A DNA stretch of 64,000 nt from JBFMFR01 sp040752025 (GTDB taxonomy: Bacteria; Chloroflexota; Anaerolineae; Anaerolineales; UBA4823), in assembly GCA_040752025.1 (NCBI GenBank), contig JBFMFR010000006.1, positions 62,001 to 126,000 on the forward strand. The letters run 5' to 3'. Numbering within the stretch: position 1 is the stretch's first letter; the number at the start of each line of letters is the position of its first letter. The translations under genes were made by a program, and so were the position numbers. The notes under the pieces were generated by a model. The model saw only the letters and a program-made list of their open reading frames with translations, was not told the DNA's origin and made no database searches. Below are positions 25,263 through 35,172 of this stretch, piece after piece.

Positions 25263-26297
25263 ATGTTCCAATACATCATCAAGCGTTTGCTCCAGGGCAT
25301 TCCCTTGCTGTTTATCATCAGCGTCATCTTGTTTGTATTGATGATGAATATGGGCGATCCTATCGCCACTATGGGTGGGCGCAGCGCCGTGCGTTCATCC
25401 GACCGTGAGCGCCTGCGCCGCCAGCTCGGTTTGGATAAACCGGCCACGGTTCAATACCTGTACTGGTTGATCGGCAACGACTGGACCGAGCTCGACCTGG
25501 ATGGTGATGGCGTCCTCGAAACGCCCGGAACCCGCAAGGGCGTGCTGCGTGGCGATTTCGGGATGTCGCTGGTTAACCGCGGCCGCCCAGCCGTCGAAGT
25601 GATCGGTGAGCGCCTGCCCAACACACTCTTATTGATGCTCGTATCAGAAGGTCTGATTATCATTGGAGCGCTGGCGATCGGCATTTTTTCTGCCTTGCGA
25701 CAATACTCAGCTTTGGATAACACCATTACTGCCATTACATTCTTTCTTTACTCCATGCCAGTCTTCTTCTTCGCTCTGGTCTTGATGTATATTTTCTCCG
25801 TTAATTTCAAACGTTGGGGGTTGCCGTACCTGCCTACGGTGGGGATGTTCGACCCCAGTGCAGGCAAAACGCCCTTACAGATCGCCTGGCACATGGTGTT
25901 ACCCGTGATCACGCTCACCTTCGGTTACTTCGCCGCGTATAGCCGCTATATTCGCAGCACCATGCTGGAGGTTATGGGACAAGACTACATTCGCACAGCC
26001 AAATCGAAGGGCTTGCCGCGCTACGAAATCATCTACATCCACGCCTTGAAAAACGCTGCCCTGCCCGTTGTCACCGTCATTGGCCTGGACCTGCCCTTCT
26101 TACTAGGCGGTGCAGTGGTGACTGAACGTATTTTCGCCTGGCCCGGCATGGGTCGGCTCTTTCTCGACCATGTCTCGCGCGGTGATACACCCGTAGTGAT
26201 GGGCATTCTCATGATGATTGCTGTAGCTGTGATCGTCTTCCAGTTGATCACAGATATCACCTATGCCTGGCTCGACCCACGCATCCGCTATAAATAG
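25263..26297 (+). CDS. ABC transporter permease, DppB/OppB type
   Basis: First membrane subunit of the peptide importer. The 344-residue protein has six hydrophobic segments, the N-terminal IIKRLLQGIPLLFIISVILF typical of DppB-like permeases, and the cytoplasmic coupling loop GLPRYEIIYIHALKNAALPV that contacts the ATPase. An insert near residues 75-100 carries LDLDGDGVLETPGTR, an EF-hand-like acidic stretch also seen in some Chloroflexota homologues as far as I recall. The next permease starts 12 bases after its stop. Confidence 0.92.
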   Translation: MFQYIIKRLLQGIPLLFIISVILFVLMMNMGDPIATMGGRSAVRSSDRERLRRQLGLDKPATVQYLYWLIGNDWTELDLDGDGVLETPGTRKGVLRGDFGMSLVNRGRPAVEVIGERLPNTLLLMLVSEGLIIIGALAIGIFSALRQYSALDNTITAITFFLYSMPVFFFALVLMYIFSVNFKRWGLPYLPTVGMFDPSAGKTPLQIAWHMVLPVITLTFGYFAAYSRYIRSTMLEVMGQDYIRTAKSKGLPRYEIIYIHALKNAALPVVTVIGLDLPFLLGGAVVTERIFAWPGMGRLFLDHVSRGDTPVVMGILMMIAVAVIVFQLITDITYAWLDPRIRYK

Positions 26298-26309
26298 TTT
26301 GGAAAAGCA

Positions 26310-27260
26310 ATGGAAAACCCTGCCTCAAACACAATTGCCGACCTCACCCCTGATGAACTGGAAGCGCCTCCGCTGTCCCTGGGGCAGCTCACCTGGCGCC
26401 GCTTCCGCCGCCACAAGATGGCCATCTTCGGTTCGCTCATGTTGATCTTCTTGCTGCTTTATGCTTTCACTGGTTCACTGCTGCTCAGCGAAAAATATGC
26501 CAACTTCACTGATACTGGCTCGCGTCTACAGCCGCCATCCCTGGAACATCCCTTCGGCACAGATACTGTTGGGCGCGATATCCTAGCCCGCACCATATAC
26601 GGTGGGCAAATTTCCATCATTATCGGCATTACTGCCATGCTGGTGGAAACACTGTTGGGAGTGCTGGTTGGCTCGTTGGCCGGCTATTATGGAGGCGTTC
26701 TAGATAGCATCTTGATGCGCATCACAGAAGCCATCATCGTTATCCCGCAGATTTTCTTGCTGCTAGTAATGGCCAAGTTCTTCGGTGGGGATGTGGCCGA
26801 TGTAACCTTGATGGGCCGCACTTTCAGCGGCAGCGTGATCGTCATTGTGCTGATCATCGGCGCCACGAGCTGGCCCTATCTGGCTCGCATCGTTCGCGCC
26901 GAGTTTCTTTCGATCAAAGAGAACGAATACATCCTGGCGGCGCGGGCGATCGGCACCCCTACCTACGAGATTATTTTACGCCACATCATGCCCAACAGTT
27001 TTGCCCCCATCGTCGTTTCGGCCACTCTAGGCGTTGCCAGCGCTATAACCACTGAAGCCTATATCAGCTTCCTGGGCCTGGGTGTACGCCCCCCTACTGC
27101 CACCTGGGGCAATATGTTGGAGGGCGCCTATAATTACATCGAAAGCGCCTATTGGTTATGGTTGTTCCCAGGCGTGCTCATCGCCCTGATCGTTCTCAGC
27201 ATCAACTTCGTTGGCGATGGGCTACGTGACGCCCTGGATCCCCACAGCCGGGCCGTTTGA
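26310..27260 (+). CDS. ABC transporter permease, DppC/OppC type
   Basis: Second membrane subunit, 316 residues. It has the OppC_N region (LTWRRFRRHKMAIFGSLML), the family hallmark LEHPFGTDTVGRDILARTIY, and the coupling loop AIGTPTYEIILRHIMPNSFA, which is specific for the DppC/OppC type. Five to six membrane helices are visible. Its stop overlaps an in-frame TTG of the next gene (TTGA). Confidence 0.93.
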   Translation: MENPASNTIADLTPDELEAPPLSLGQLTWRRFRRHKMAIFGSLMLIFLLLYAFTGSLLLSEKYANFTDTGSRLQPPSLEHPFGTDTVGRDILARTIYGGQISIIIGITAMLVETLLGVLVGSLAGYYGGVLDSILMRITEAIIVIPQIFLLLVMAKFFGGDVADVTLMGRTFSGSVIVIVLIIGATSWPYLARIVRAEFLSIKENEYILAARAIGTPTYEIILRHIMPNSFAPIVVSATLGVASAITTEAYISFLGLGVRPPTATWGNMLEGAYNYIESAYWLWLFPGVLIALIVLSINFVGDGLRDALDPHSRAV

Positions 27261-27271
27261 GCGAGGAGAAC

Positions 27272-28261
27272 ATGAAACCTCCGTTACTCCAAGTTTCCGA
27301 TCTTTGTACTCGCTTCCACACCGCCGAGGGCACCGTCTACGCTGTAAACGGCATCTCCCTGCATCTGGGTGAAGGTGAAACTCTGGCAGTCGTAGGAGAA
27401 AGTGGTTGTGGCAAATCCGTCACCATGCTTTCTATTATGGGATTGATTCCGATCCCGCCAGGCCAGATCGTTAGCGGCTCCGCCCTTTATCGCGAGCGCG
27501 ATTTGCTCCAGTACACCGAAAAAGAGATGGATAATATCCGCGGCAAAGAGATCGCCATGATCTTCCAGGATCCCATGACATCGCTCAACCCTGTGCTTAC
27601 CGTTGGGCGGCAAATCAGCGAATCGCTGCGCGTGCACTTGAACATGAACCAGGATGATGCCCGGGCGCGCACCATCGAATTGCTCGAACAGGTGGGCATT
27701 CCAGATCCTGGCCCCCGCCTGGGAGATTACCCGCACCAGTTTTCCGGCGGTATGCGCCAACGGGTGATGATTGCGATGGCGCTGGCCTGTGCTCCCAGTT
27801 TGCTGATCGCCGACGAACCCACGACTGCCCTGGATGTAACCATCCAGGCCCAGATTATGGAACTGGTCGTGCGTCTGCGTCAGCAACTGGGCATGGCAAT
27901 CATTTGGATCACACACGATTTGGGCGTTGTTGCTGGTCTGGCTGAACGGGTTCTGGTAATGTACGCCGGTTATATCGTGGAGGAAGCCCTGGTAGATGAT
28001 ATCTACGAACGCCCATACCATCCTTATACACTGGCGCTGCTGGCAGCGCTGCCGCGCGTCGACCGGCGTCGCGACCATCGCCTGAAATCGATCCCCGGCG
28101 CGCCTCCCAATTTGTTGGTAGAGCCGCGCGGTTGTCCCTTTGTGCCGCGCTGCGAATTCGCCATACAGCGTTGTCGTGATGAAATGCCCCCTCTCCAGGC
28201 AGTGGCTATCAACCATAAGGCCGCTTGTTGGATCGACATGCAGACTGGAAGACCTCGATGA
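27272..28261 (+). CDS. Oligopeptide ABC transporter ATPase, DppD/OppD type
   Basis: Cytoplasmic ATPase of the importer, 329 residues from the ATG at 27272. Motifs are Walker A GESGCGKS, Q-loop MIFQDPMTSLNPV, signature FSGGMRQRVMIAMAL and Walker B LLIADEPTTALDVT. The C-terminal oligopeptide-transporter extension has the cysteines CPFVPRCEFAIQRC that bind an Fe-S cluster in related DppD proteins. A TTG at 27257 overlapping the permease stop is an alternative start. I prefer the ATG because GAGGAG lies just before it. Confidence 0.92.
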   Translation: MKPPLLQVSDLCTRFHTAEGTVYAVNGISLHLGEGETLAVVGESGCGKSVTMLSIMGLIPIPPGQIVSGSALYRERDLLQYTEKEMDNIRGKEIAMIFQDPMTSLNPVLTVGRQISESLRVHLNMNQDDARARTIELLEQVGIPDPGPRLGDYPHQFSGGMRQRVMIAMALACAPSLLIADEPTTALDVTIQAQIMELVVRLRQQLGMAIIWITHDLGVVAGLAERVLVMYAGYIVEEALVDDIYERPYHPYTLALLAALPRVDRRRDHRLKSIPGAPPNLLVEPRGCPFVPRCEFAIQRCRDEMPPLQAVAINHKAACWIDMQTGRPR

Positions 28262-29241
28262 ATGCATCTCCCCCTCTCGTCACCGTCAACAATCTTATAA
28301 AACATTTTCCCGTCACGCGCGGCATTGTCTTCGAACGCCAGGTCGGCTCTGTGCGCGCCGTGGATGGCATTTCCTTCGATATCGCCCGTGGCGAAACCCT
28401 GGGCCTGGTCGGCGAAAGCGGTTGTGGCAAAACCACTGCCGGCCGCACCATCTTAGGCCTTTATCACCCTACTGCCGGATCGATCCAGATCGATGGGCAT
28501 GAGGTGGCGAACGCCAAAGAGAGACAACTCCTGGCCGTCCGCCGCAAAGCGCAAATGATCTTTCAAGACCCATACGCCTCGCTCAACCCACGCTGGACGG
28601 TGAGCGCCATCGTCGGCGAGCCATTACACGTTCACCGCCTGGTGAAAACCGAAAAAGAGCGTACCGAACGTATCACCGAACTGCTCGGTCTGGTAGGCTT
28701 GAGCGGTCGATTGCTCAACCGCTTCCCCCACGAATTTTCAGGAGGTCAGCGCCAGCGCATCGGTGTAGCGCGCGCCCTGGCTTCCAATCCGCTCTTCATC
28801 GTATGCGACGAACCGATCTCTGCCCTGGACGTCTCTATCCAGGCCCAGGTTGTCAATCTATTGGAAGATCTCCAGGATAGGTTCGGCCTGACATACCTCT
28901 TCATTGCCCACGATCTCAGCATGGTCCGTCACATCTGTGATCGTGTGGCAGTGATGTACCTGGGCGTCATCGTCGAATTGGCTGAACGCAATGAATTGTA
29001 CGAGAATCCCTTGCACCCTTACAGCCAGGCTCTACTCTCCGCTGTACCGATTCCCGATCCCAAAAAGGATCGCGCCCGTCAACGCATCATCCTGACCGGC
29101 GATGTTCCCAGCCCGCTCAATCCACCTGCTGGCTGCCGCTTTCACCCTCGCTGCCCAGTCGCCATGCCGCGTTGTTCGGAAGCGCAGCCCGAATGGCGCC
29201 AGCTTGCCCCTGGGCATTGGGTTGCCTGTCACGCAGTCTGA
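28258..29241 (+). CDS. Oligopeptide ABC transporter ATPase, DppF/OppF type
   Basis: Second ATPase of the importer, 327 residues. It has Walker A GESGCGKT, Q-loop MIFQDPYASLNPRWTV, signature FSGGQRQRIGVARAL, Walker B FIVCDEPISALDVS, and the C-terminal extension with CRFHPRCPVAMPRC. The insertion FPVTRGIVFERQVGSVRAVD near the N-terminus is typical of the DppF branch. Its ATG overlaps the DppD stop (ATGA). It is the last gene of the transporter operon; a convergent phosphodiesterase gene ends 12 bases later with no clear terminator between. Confidence 0.93.
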   Translation: MNASPPLVTVNNLIKHFPVTRGIVFERQVGSVRAVDGISFDIARGETLGLVGESGCGKTTAGRTILGLYHPTAGSIQIDGHEVANAKERQLLAVRRKAQMIFQDPYASLNPRWTVSAIVGEPLHVHRLVKTEKERTERITELLGLVGLSGRLLNRFPHEFSGGQRQRIGVARALASNPLFIVCDEPISALDVSIQAQVVNLLEDLQDRFGLTYLFIAHDLSMVRHICDRVAVMYLGVIVELAERNELYENPLHPYSQALLSAVPIPDPKKDRARQRIILTGDVPSPLNPPAGCRFHPRCPVAMPRCSEAQPEWRQLAPGHWVACHAV

Positions 29242-29253
29242 TTCAATCTGACC

Positions 29254-30906
29254 TTATTTCACCAGCCTGGCAGCCAATGCTCCCAGCCCAGCCAATACAA
29301 ACCCTATGGGCACAATCAGCAAAATTTGGAGCAGAGCCATAAACGCCTGGAAAACGGTCCCAAAATCGGGCAGCGTCCAGACCGCTACCGCACCGTTCAA
29401 CACATAACTCCACAAAACTGGGAGAGATAGCGCCAACGCTACATAACCAACCAAAGCCAGGGTTAATTCACTGACCTGCATAGATCCACGCCGGAGCGCC
29501 TTCAAGCGCCAGACAATGGCCGACCAACTCGCTAACATCGCTCCCAGAGCCGTTATCGCACAGTATGAAACGATTTCAGTCGTGCTATAAACCGAGCTCA
29601 GCGAATACGTTCTCCCATCGATTACCGCGTAACGCAGGTTGAAAAGGATCAGATAGATTAACGCACCGCCCACCAGCCAACCGCTGTCTCTATTCCATGT
29701 TCGATAGATGAGCACAGCCAGCAGAACCAGCACAACCAACGCAACTGCAGCGCGTACAACCCGCTCACCCCGCATGCGGGCCGTCCAGGCAGCCTCCAGA
29801 GTAGCCTGGTAATTTGCAGCCAAAGTTGATACAGACCCGGCGCTGCTGACTGAGATCGCTGGTTGGCCAATCGCTTCCTGGTAAGCGCTCAACAGTTGTT
29901 CCTGTTGATTTGCGGTGGCTTGCTCGATTTCAGCAATTTTCTCAGGGGACAAATCCAACATTTCTGTCAACACCTGTCCCTGACTGGAAGCTGGGATGTT
30001 GGCGCCCAGTATTGCTGCCAGCGTTGGGGCAGCATCAACCATCTTCACGTCCGCATACGCACCCGGACGGATACCCGCTCCCGCGATGATAAACGGCTCG
30101 ATCAAAGTGATTGCATCTTGCCCGCCATGCCCGCCACGATCGATCTGTCCGTGATCGCTGCACACAAACAACGTATCTCGCTCCAGATCCAGCTCTGCCA
30201 AAATCTCGCCAATCAACGCATCCGCTCTGCTGGCAGCCGCATCCCAGCGTGGATCACGCGGACCGCCCTCGTGATGCCCGGCCCAATCCACCTGATCGAG
30301 ATGGATCAAGATCAACTGGAAATCGCCATCCCGCAGCCAGGGGATCGCTGCATCCACTACCTTCCGGTCTGCTTCTCGATCCTCGCCAGGGGTGTAGAAA
30401 GCGATATCAACTGCCTCCTGAGGAATCAATTTTTCGAACCAGTAGTAACCCGACACCGCAGTTCTCATCCCGGCGCGGTGTACGGCAGAAAACAGGTTAT
30501 CTTGAGTCCAGGGATAAATCTCCTCGTACTCCAGATTCAGGCTTGGCCCATCGTGAATGTCTGGCCAGGCGCCCACCAGCAACGTGGTATAGCCGGGTTC
30601 AGAAAACGAAGGCGGACGGCTGTGCATCGTCGCCCAGGCGCCTTGCTGGCGCAATGCGTTCAGATTCGGCATCACTTCGCCTTTCAAAGACGTATCCTCG
30701 CGCAGCGCGTCCACTAAAACAAAGACCAGCCTGCGTGTGATAGCTTCTCCCGTTGTATCTCCTGCGGCCGGAGGTGTATGCTGCAACGGCGAACGGTAAG
30801 CGAAGATCGCGTTCATGATAGCATTCGCCCATATATAGGCGCTGCCTGCCAATACAATCAAACCGAGTAATGTGAATCCAAAATAAAAGAAACTTCTTGT
30901 TTTCAA
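29254..30906 (-). CDS. Membrane-anchored alkaline-phosphatase-superfamily phosphodiesterase
   Basis: The 550-residue protein belongs to the alkaline phosphatase/nucleotide pyrophosphatase/sulfatase superfamily. An N-terminal membrane anchor is followed by an extracellular metal-dependent domain with FVLVDALREDT (metal Asp), PPSFSEPGYTTLLVGAWP (Ser/Thr nucleophile region), LDQVDWAGHHEG and FVCSDHGQIDRGGHGGQD (metal-binding Asp and His residues). About six more membrane helices fill the C-terminal third, an arrangement recalling GPI ethanolamine-phosphate transferases and related lipid-modifying enzymes. The substrate is unknown. Its start overlaps the ettA stop (ATGA). Confidence 0.8.
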   Translation of the reverse strand: MKTRSFFYFGFTLLGLIVLAGSAYIWANAIMNAIFAYRSPLQHTPPAAGDTTGEAITRRLVFVLVDALREDTSLKGEVMPNLNALRQQGAWATMHSRPPSFSEPGYTTLLVGAWPDIHDGPSLNLEYEEIYPWTQDNLFSAVHRAGMRTAVSGYYWFEKLIPQEAVDIAFYTPGEDREADRKVVDAAIPWLRDGDFQLILIHLDQVDWAGHHEGGPRDPRWDAAASRADALIGEILAELDLERDTLFVCSDHGQIDRGGHGGQDAITLIEPFIIAGAGIRPGAYADVKMVDAAPTLAAILGANIPASSQGQVLTEMLDLSPEKIAEIEQATANQQEQLLSAYQEAIGQPAISVSSAGSVSTLAANYQATLEAAWTARMRGERVVRAAVALVVLVLLAVLIYRTWNRDSGWLVGGALIYLILFNLRYAVIDGRTYSLSSVYSTTEIVSYCAITALGAMLASWSAIVWRLKALRRGSMQVSELTLALVGYVALALSLPVLWSYVLNGAVAVWTLPDFGTVFQAFMALLQILLIVPIGFVLAGLGALAARLVK

Positions 30907-32576
30907 CGTGTTAGCTTCCGATACCTGATGCGATGTGGTATTTCCGCTTCAGTGCCCAGTCGTTTACGCCGGTCGGCTTCGTAATCCGACCAGTTGCCTT
31001 CAAACCATCGTACCTGGCTTTCGCCTTCAAAAGCCAGGATATGCGTGCACACCCGGTCCAGGAACCACCGGTCGTGGCTCACAACCAGTGCGCAGCCAGC
31101 GAAATTCTCAACCGCCTCCTCCAAAGAGCGCAGTGTATTGACATCCAGATCATTGGTAGGCTCGTCCAGCAGGATCACGTTGGCACCTTGCGTAAGCGTT
31201 TTCGCCAGATGCACCCGGTTACGTTCACCGCCAGAGAGAGCGCCTACTTTTTTCTGCTGGTCAGCTCCCATAAAATTAAAACTCGCTACGTAAGCCCGCG
31301 AGTTCACCTTGCGATCTCCCAACGTGAGCATATCCTCACCGCCAGAGATCTCTTGCCAAACTGTATTCTCGGCATTCAGCGTTTGTCTCGATTGGTCCAC
31401 ATATGCCAGCTTGACTGTCTGCCCGATGCGGATTACCCCCGAATCGGGCTTCTCATCCTGGGTTACCATGCGCAAGAGCGTAGTTTTGCCCGCTCCGTTC
31501 GGGCCAATGATACCCACGATGCTGCCAGGCGGGACACTTAGCTCCAGGTTCTCGATCAACAAGTGTTCGCCGTATCCCTTGGAAACACCCTGCATTTCGA
31601 TCACCACATCTCCCAGTCGTGGCCCAGGAGGAATATAAATCTCGAGATTTTCACGTCGCTGTTCGTATTCCTGGCCGAGCAATTTTTCATAAGCGGTGAC
31701 GCGTGCCTTGCCCTTGGATTGGCGCGCCTTGGGTGACATGTGAATCCACTCCAATTCCCTCTCCAGGGTTTTCTGGCGTTTGCTCTCTGAACTCTCTTCG
31801 CGTCGCAGGCGCTCCTGCTTCTGCTCCAACCACGATGAGTAGTTGCCCCGCCAGGGGATGCCATAACCCCGGTCTAGCTCCAGAATCCAGCCGGCCACAT
31901 TATCCAGGAAATAACGGTCATGGGTCACCGCTATCACGGTACCCTTATATTGCTGCAAGTGACGCTCCAGCCAGGCGACCGACTCGGCATCCAGATGATT
32001 AGTCGGCTCATCCAGGAGCAGGATATCCGGCTCAGTCAGCAGCAGGCGGCATAAGGCCGCTCGCCGTCGCTCACCTCCTGAGAGCACCGAGATGTAAGTA
32101 TCGCCTGGGGGGCAGCGCAGAGCATCCATAGCGACCTCCAGGCGATTATCAAGCGTCCATGCGTCTACCCGATCCAGTTCATCCTGTAAGCGCGCTTGCT
32201 CGGTGATCAAGGCATCAAAATCGGCATCCGGTTCTGCGAATTGGTTATTAACCTCATCAAAACGCGCCAGCAAATCAACGATAGGTTGTACAGCCTCTTC
32301 TACCGCCTGCCGGACAGTTTTCGCAGGGTCCAATTCGGGCTCCTGATCCAGCATACCCACTGAGTAACCTTTGGAGAAGCTGATCTCACCCTGGTAGCCA
32401 TCATCTTTTCCGGCCATAATCCGCAGCAGTGTGCTCTTACCCGCGCCGTTCAATCCGAGCACGCCGATCTTAGCGCCATAGAAAAAGCCCAGTGAGATAT
32501 CGCGTAACACCTGCCGGTTGGGCGGGAACACGCGGCCAACTCGCGACATCGAAAATATCACCTGTTGATCATTCAT
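30903..32576 (-). CDS. ettA: Energy-dependent translational throttle protein EttA (ABC-F)
   Basis: EttA binds the ribosomal E site and gates entry of 70S initiation complexes into elongation according to ATP/ADP. The 557-residue length is typical. Two ABC domains show Walker A GLNGAGKST and GPNGAGKTT, signatures LSGGERRRAALCRLL and LSGGERNRVHLAKTL, and Walker B LLLDEPTNHLDAES and ILLDEPTNDLDVNT. The interdomain linker (LERELEWIHMSPKARQSKGK) and the C-terminal YEADRRKRLG are diagnostic for EttA among ABC-F proteins. Confidence 0.96.
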   Translation of the reverse strand: MNDQQVIFSMSRVGRVFPPNRQVLRDISLGFFYGAKIGVLGLNGAGKSTLLRIMAGKDDGYQGEISFSKGYSVGMLDQEPELDPAKTVRQAVEEAVQPIVDLLARFDEVNNQFAEPDADFDALITEQARLQDELDRVDAWTLDNRLEVAMDALRCPPGDTYISVLSGGERRRAALCRLLLTEPDILLLDEPTNHLDAESVAWLERHLQQYKGTVIAVTHDRYFLDNVAGWILELDRGYGIPWRGNYSSWLEQKQERLRREESSESKRQKTLERELEWIHMSPKARQSKGKARVTAYEKLLGQEYEQRRENLEIYIPPGPRLGDVVIEMQGVSKGYGEHLLIENLELSVPPGSIVGIIGPNGAGKTTLLRMVTQDEKPDSGVIRIGQTVKLAYVDQSRQTLNAENTVWQEISGGEDMLTLGDRKVNSRAYVASFNFMGADQQKKVGALSGGERNRVHLAKTLTQGANVILLDEPTNDLDVNTLRSLEEAVENFAGCALVVSHDRWFLDRVCTHILAFEGESQVRWFEGNWSDYEADRRKRLGTEAEIPHRIRYRKLTR

Positions 32577-32601
32577 AGGTTATCTGTTACCTTCAAAATA
32601 A

Positions 32602-34407
32602 TTAGGGGCCGACCTGAGCATCAGTGACATCCACCACTAACGGGATATTAGGAACTGACTGGTAATAGTTCAAGAAGCGCTGGGTTTCCATCGCATCATA
32701 CTCGCGGAAATTATCCGCCCAACGGAACCCAATCGATTGGTAAAGCAACTCAACTTGCAACGTGAATGGCCCTTGGGCTGCTCCCAGGTTAATCGCCAGT
32801 CGTAAATTGTCCCCGCCAGCAATGAAATCTGCATCCTGGGCGGCTTCACCATGCACAGCGATATCAGCCGGTGCATTCGCAAGATCGAATCCTGCCGGCA
32901 GCAGGCGATTGTCTTTGAGATAACTGGATGCATACAACAGCTTGGTTGTCACCTTTCCCAATGTATCCCCCAGGATCGCTTCATAAATTTGCACCTGCTC
33001 TTCATCTGTCAGTTGAGTGTAATGCGCTTCAAATTTCGCCGGGTCGGCGTCGTTGTCATTGCCCTGGATTGAACCATCTGGGCTATATGCCCCGCTCTCG
33101 AAAACCACCTGTCCATTGGCCTCGCGCACAACAATATGCAGCCAGGCGCGTCGAGACGGGAACGATGTGGGGAATTTATGGCCGGCCTGGCTCTGAATTT
33201 GCACCGTCCCAAGCAGCGTACTATCATCTACGTGTAAATCACCCACTTTTAGAATCGCTGTACGCTCTTCGATGAGGTCCTTTGCCAGGTTAACAGTTGT
33301 TTGGAACTGCTCAGAAGCCGCTGTCACTCCTAACTCCTCCCCATTCTGGAGGAGCAGGTTAGCCATATAGGCATTTCCACCCGAGAAATCATGCTGGTAG
33401 AAAGGCGCCCGTTTCGGTCCGCCAGTGATCGAAAGCTGCACGCCGCCCTGGGCTTGTGGCATATGACAGGTTTGGCATGCACTGCTCGCCACATAGGCGC
33501 TGTTCTGCCACTCCAGATACACTGCTTGTTCCGGGAATTCACCCGCAATCTGTCCGGTCTCATCCAGGTAAGGCGTATACAATACGTGGCAGGTAGCACA
33601 CATCTCCGACTTCTCAACATGCACCCCCTGCACAGGTATAAAACCCGAGACACTGCCCATGAGTTGCGCCAGGCCGGGCTGAGGCTCAAACGGGCCAAAG
33701 GCCTCGCGCTCCCCAAAAGGCAGTTGCGTGTCAATCACGTATCCACCGCTGAAGCTTTGCGCATTGCCAAAACCATCTGGTCGCACCTGGTGGCACAGAT
33801 TACAAGACACCCCATCTAGCGCCAAAGGATTGAGCGCGTGATCGGGCTTCAAAAAACCATCATCCAGTATCAACGCTTCCTGCCCAGTAGCTTGAGCCGA
33901 AAACTCAGCCATCGGCATATGACAGGTAGCGCATTTCTGTTCGATCACCGAGCGCAGCTCCGGGTGCTCCAATCCCTCACTTCGCACTGTCGCCTGCCAG
34001 TAAGGATCACGAGCGGCGTTAGCCATCATCGATGAACGCCACATGCGATCAATCGAAACGTCTGCACCAGAATTATCTAACATTTGTGTGTGGCAACTCG
34101 TGCAATTTCCCGAACCCGAAAACCAGTCATTGCGCGCCAGAGGCAACGACTGACCTGGATATTGAGGCATCGCGGGCTGTTGGGTAATCGTTGGAGCCAG
34201 CTCAGTGCCTGTTTCTGTCACTACAGGCTGGAGAGAGGTCGGCTCTATTGTTGCCGGCTCAGTTCGCGCGGGCCTTTCGGTGGGAGAGACAGTTGCCACC
34301 TCACCTGGCTCCGGCTTAGTCGCACAGGCTGCCAGGAGTAGGATCATCATAGCCAGGCTCACTATGACTGGACCTGGCGCTATCCGGATTTTGTTTTCTC
34401 GCCTCAT
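32602..34407 (-). CDS. Pentahaem c-type cytochrome lipoprotein
   Basis: The 601-residue exported protein has a lipobox at LLLAAC (C28), a long Thr/Pro-rich spacer, and five CxxCH haem-c sites: CTSCH (102-106), CATCH (159-163), CNLCH (202-206), CATCH (270-274) and CQTCH (311-315). The C-terminal half (about 330-600) has no haem sites and looks beta-rich. It probably sits on the outer face of the membrane and carries electrons; a reductase role cannot be assigned. No cytochrome c maturation genes or quinol dehydrogenase are nearby. Its stop overlaps nothing downstream, and its start overlaps the DUF364 gene stop (ATGA), so those two are probably co-expressed. Confidence 0.85.
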   Translation of the reverse strand: MRRENKIRIAPGPVIVSLAMMILLLAACATKPEPGEVATVSPTERPARTEPATIEPTSLQPVVTETGTELAPTITQQPAMPQYPGQSLPLARNDWFSGSGNCTSCHTQMLDNSGADVSIDRMWRSSMMANAARDPYWQATVRSEGLEHPELRSVIEQKCATCHMPMAEFSAQATGQEALILDDGFLKPDHALNPLALDGVSCNLCHQVRPDGFGNAQSFSGGYVIDTQLPFGEREAFGPFEPQPGLAQLMGSVSGFIPVQGVHVEKSEMCATCHVLYTPYLDETGQIAGEFPEQAVYLEWQNSAYVASSACQTCHMPQAQGGVQLSITGGPKRAPFYQHDFSGGNAYMANLLLQNGEELGVTAASEQFQTTVNLAKDLIEERTAILKVGDLHVDDSTLLGTVQIQSQAGHKFPTSFPSRRAWLHIVVREANGQVVFESGAYSPDGSIQGNDNDADPAKFEAHYTQLTDEEQVQIYEAILGDTLGKVTTKLLYASSYLKDNRLLPAGFDLANAPADIAVHGEAAQDADFIAGGDNLRLAINLGAAQGPFTLQVELLYQSIGFRWADNFREYDAMETQRFLNYYQSVPNIPLVVDVTDAQVGP

Positions 34408-35162
34408 TCAAAATCCTCTCTCTTCAAGTTCACCAGGCGTACGCCAGCTCGATGCACCTGGCGAAAATTTCCTCCTTGCGAAACGACCCTCAATACAGGT
34501 TCGATCTCGGTTACCACTGAACCGGACAGCCAATCGATACCGTGCTCAAAGAGCCTGGGGCTGAGCGGGGTGGTCGGGCCTAGCAGCATCACGAAAGCCT
34601 GGGCAGAACAAAATTTCAACAGATCCGGCAGGGTGCGATTAACCAGGGTCATACTGGTAATCGCAACGATGTCCACTTTTGGCAAAACCTGCGCCGCAGC
34701 TTCTGCTGGCATGTCGCCCTCGCGAGGATCCAGTTCAAGAACGGTCAGTTCGCCCACTTTTTCACGTAACCGCGGCACAAAAGGGAAATGCCCGATCAGG
34801 GCCACCTGTCGCCCACGCCCACGTTGTGCCAGCGTTTCCTCTGCATTTGCGTCGATCCATTTTTCAGGTGTTCGAGGCAATAGCGCATTCAATGCCGCCA
34901 TGCCCACGCTCGTCAACACGGGCTGATCAGAATAAAATAAATCTACCAGCTCGCGCCCCGAACAGCCCTGCAGATCACCAGCCTGGGGCACATTCGGCTC
35001 ATCATGTGAATGTCCACCAGGTTTTTGAGTAGAAGCCAGCCCACATCGAAGCTCGCCCTCTACCCACGCAACGACTGCTGTCCAGTGCAAGCCAATGCGC
35101 ACATCTCGGACTTCTCCATCGGGAAGCCCTGCAATCAAATCCTCGAAGAATTTCGGGTTCAT
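34404..35162 (-). CDS. DUF364-family protein (Rossmann-like, DUF4213 N-terminus)
   Basis: The 252-residue protein matches the DUF364 group, whose members often accompany metal or siderophore transport and cofactor genes. It has an enolase-like N-terminal region (VRDVRIGLHWTAVVAW) and a Rossmann-like C-terminal half: GRQVALIGHFPFVPRLREKV, LTVLELDPREGDMPAEAA, VDIVAITSMTLVNRTLPDLL and VMLLGPTTPLSPRLF. The enzymatic role is not settled. The 3' end overlaps the start of the pentahaem lipoprotein gene, which may link it to metal or haem handling, but that is only context. Confidence 0.82.
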   Translation of the reverse strand: MNPKFFEDLIAGLPDGEVRDVRIGLHWTAVVAWVEGELRCGLASTQKPGGHSHDEPNVPQAGDLQGCSGRELVDLFYSDQPVLTSVGMAALNALLPRTPEKWIDANAEETLAQRGRGRQVALIGHFPFVPRLREKVGELTVLELDPREGDMPAEAAAQVLPKVDIVAITSMTLVNRTLPDLLKFCSAQAFVMLLGPTTPLSPRLFEHGIDWLSGSVVTEIEPVLRVVSQGGNFRQVHRAGVRLVNLKREDFE

Positions 35163-35172
35163 CGTACTGCTG

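Noticed and set aside
27284..28267. 327-codon open frame on the minus strand
   Set aside because: Antisense to the DppD ATPase gene, whose ABC motifs are complete. Composition is not protein-like.
29863..30717. 284-codon open frame on the plus strand
   Set aside because: Antisense to the phosphodiesterase gene with its metal-binding motifs.
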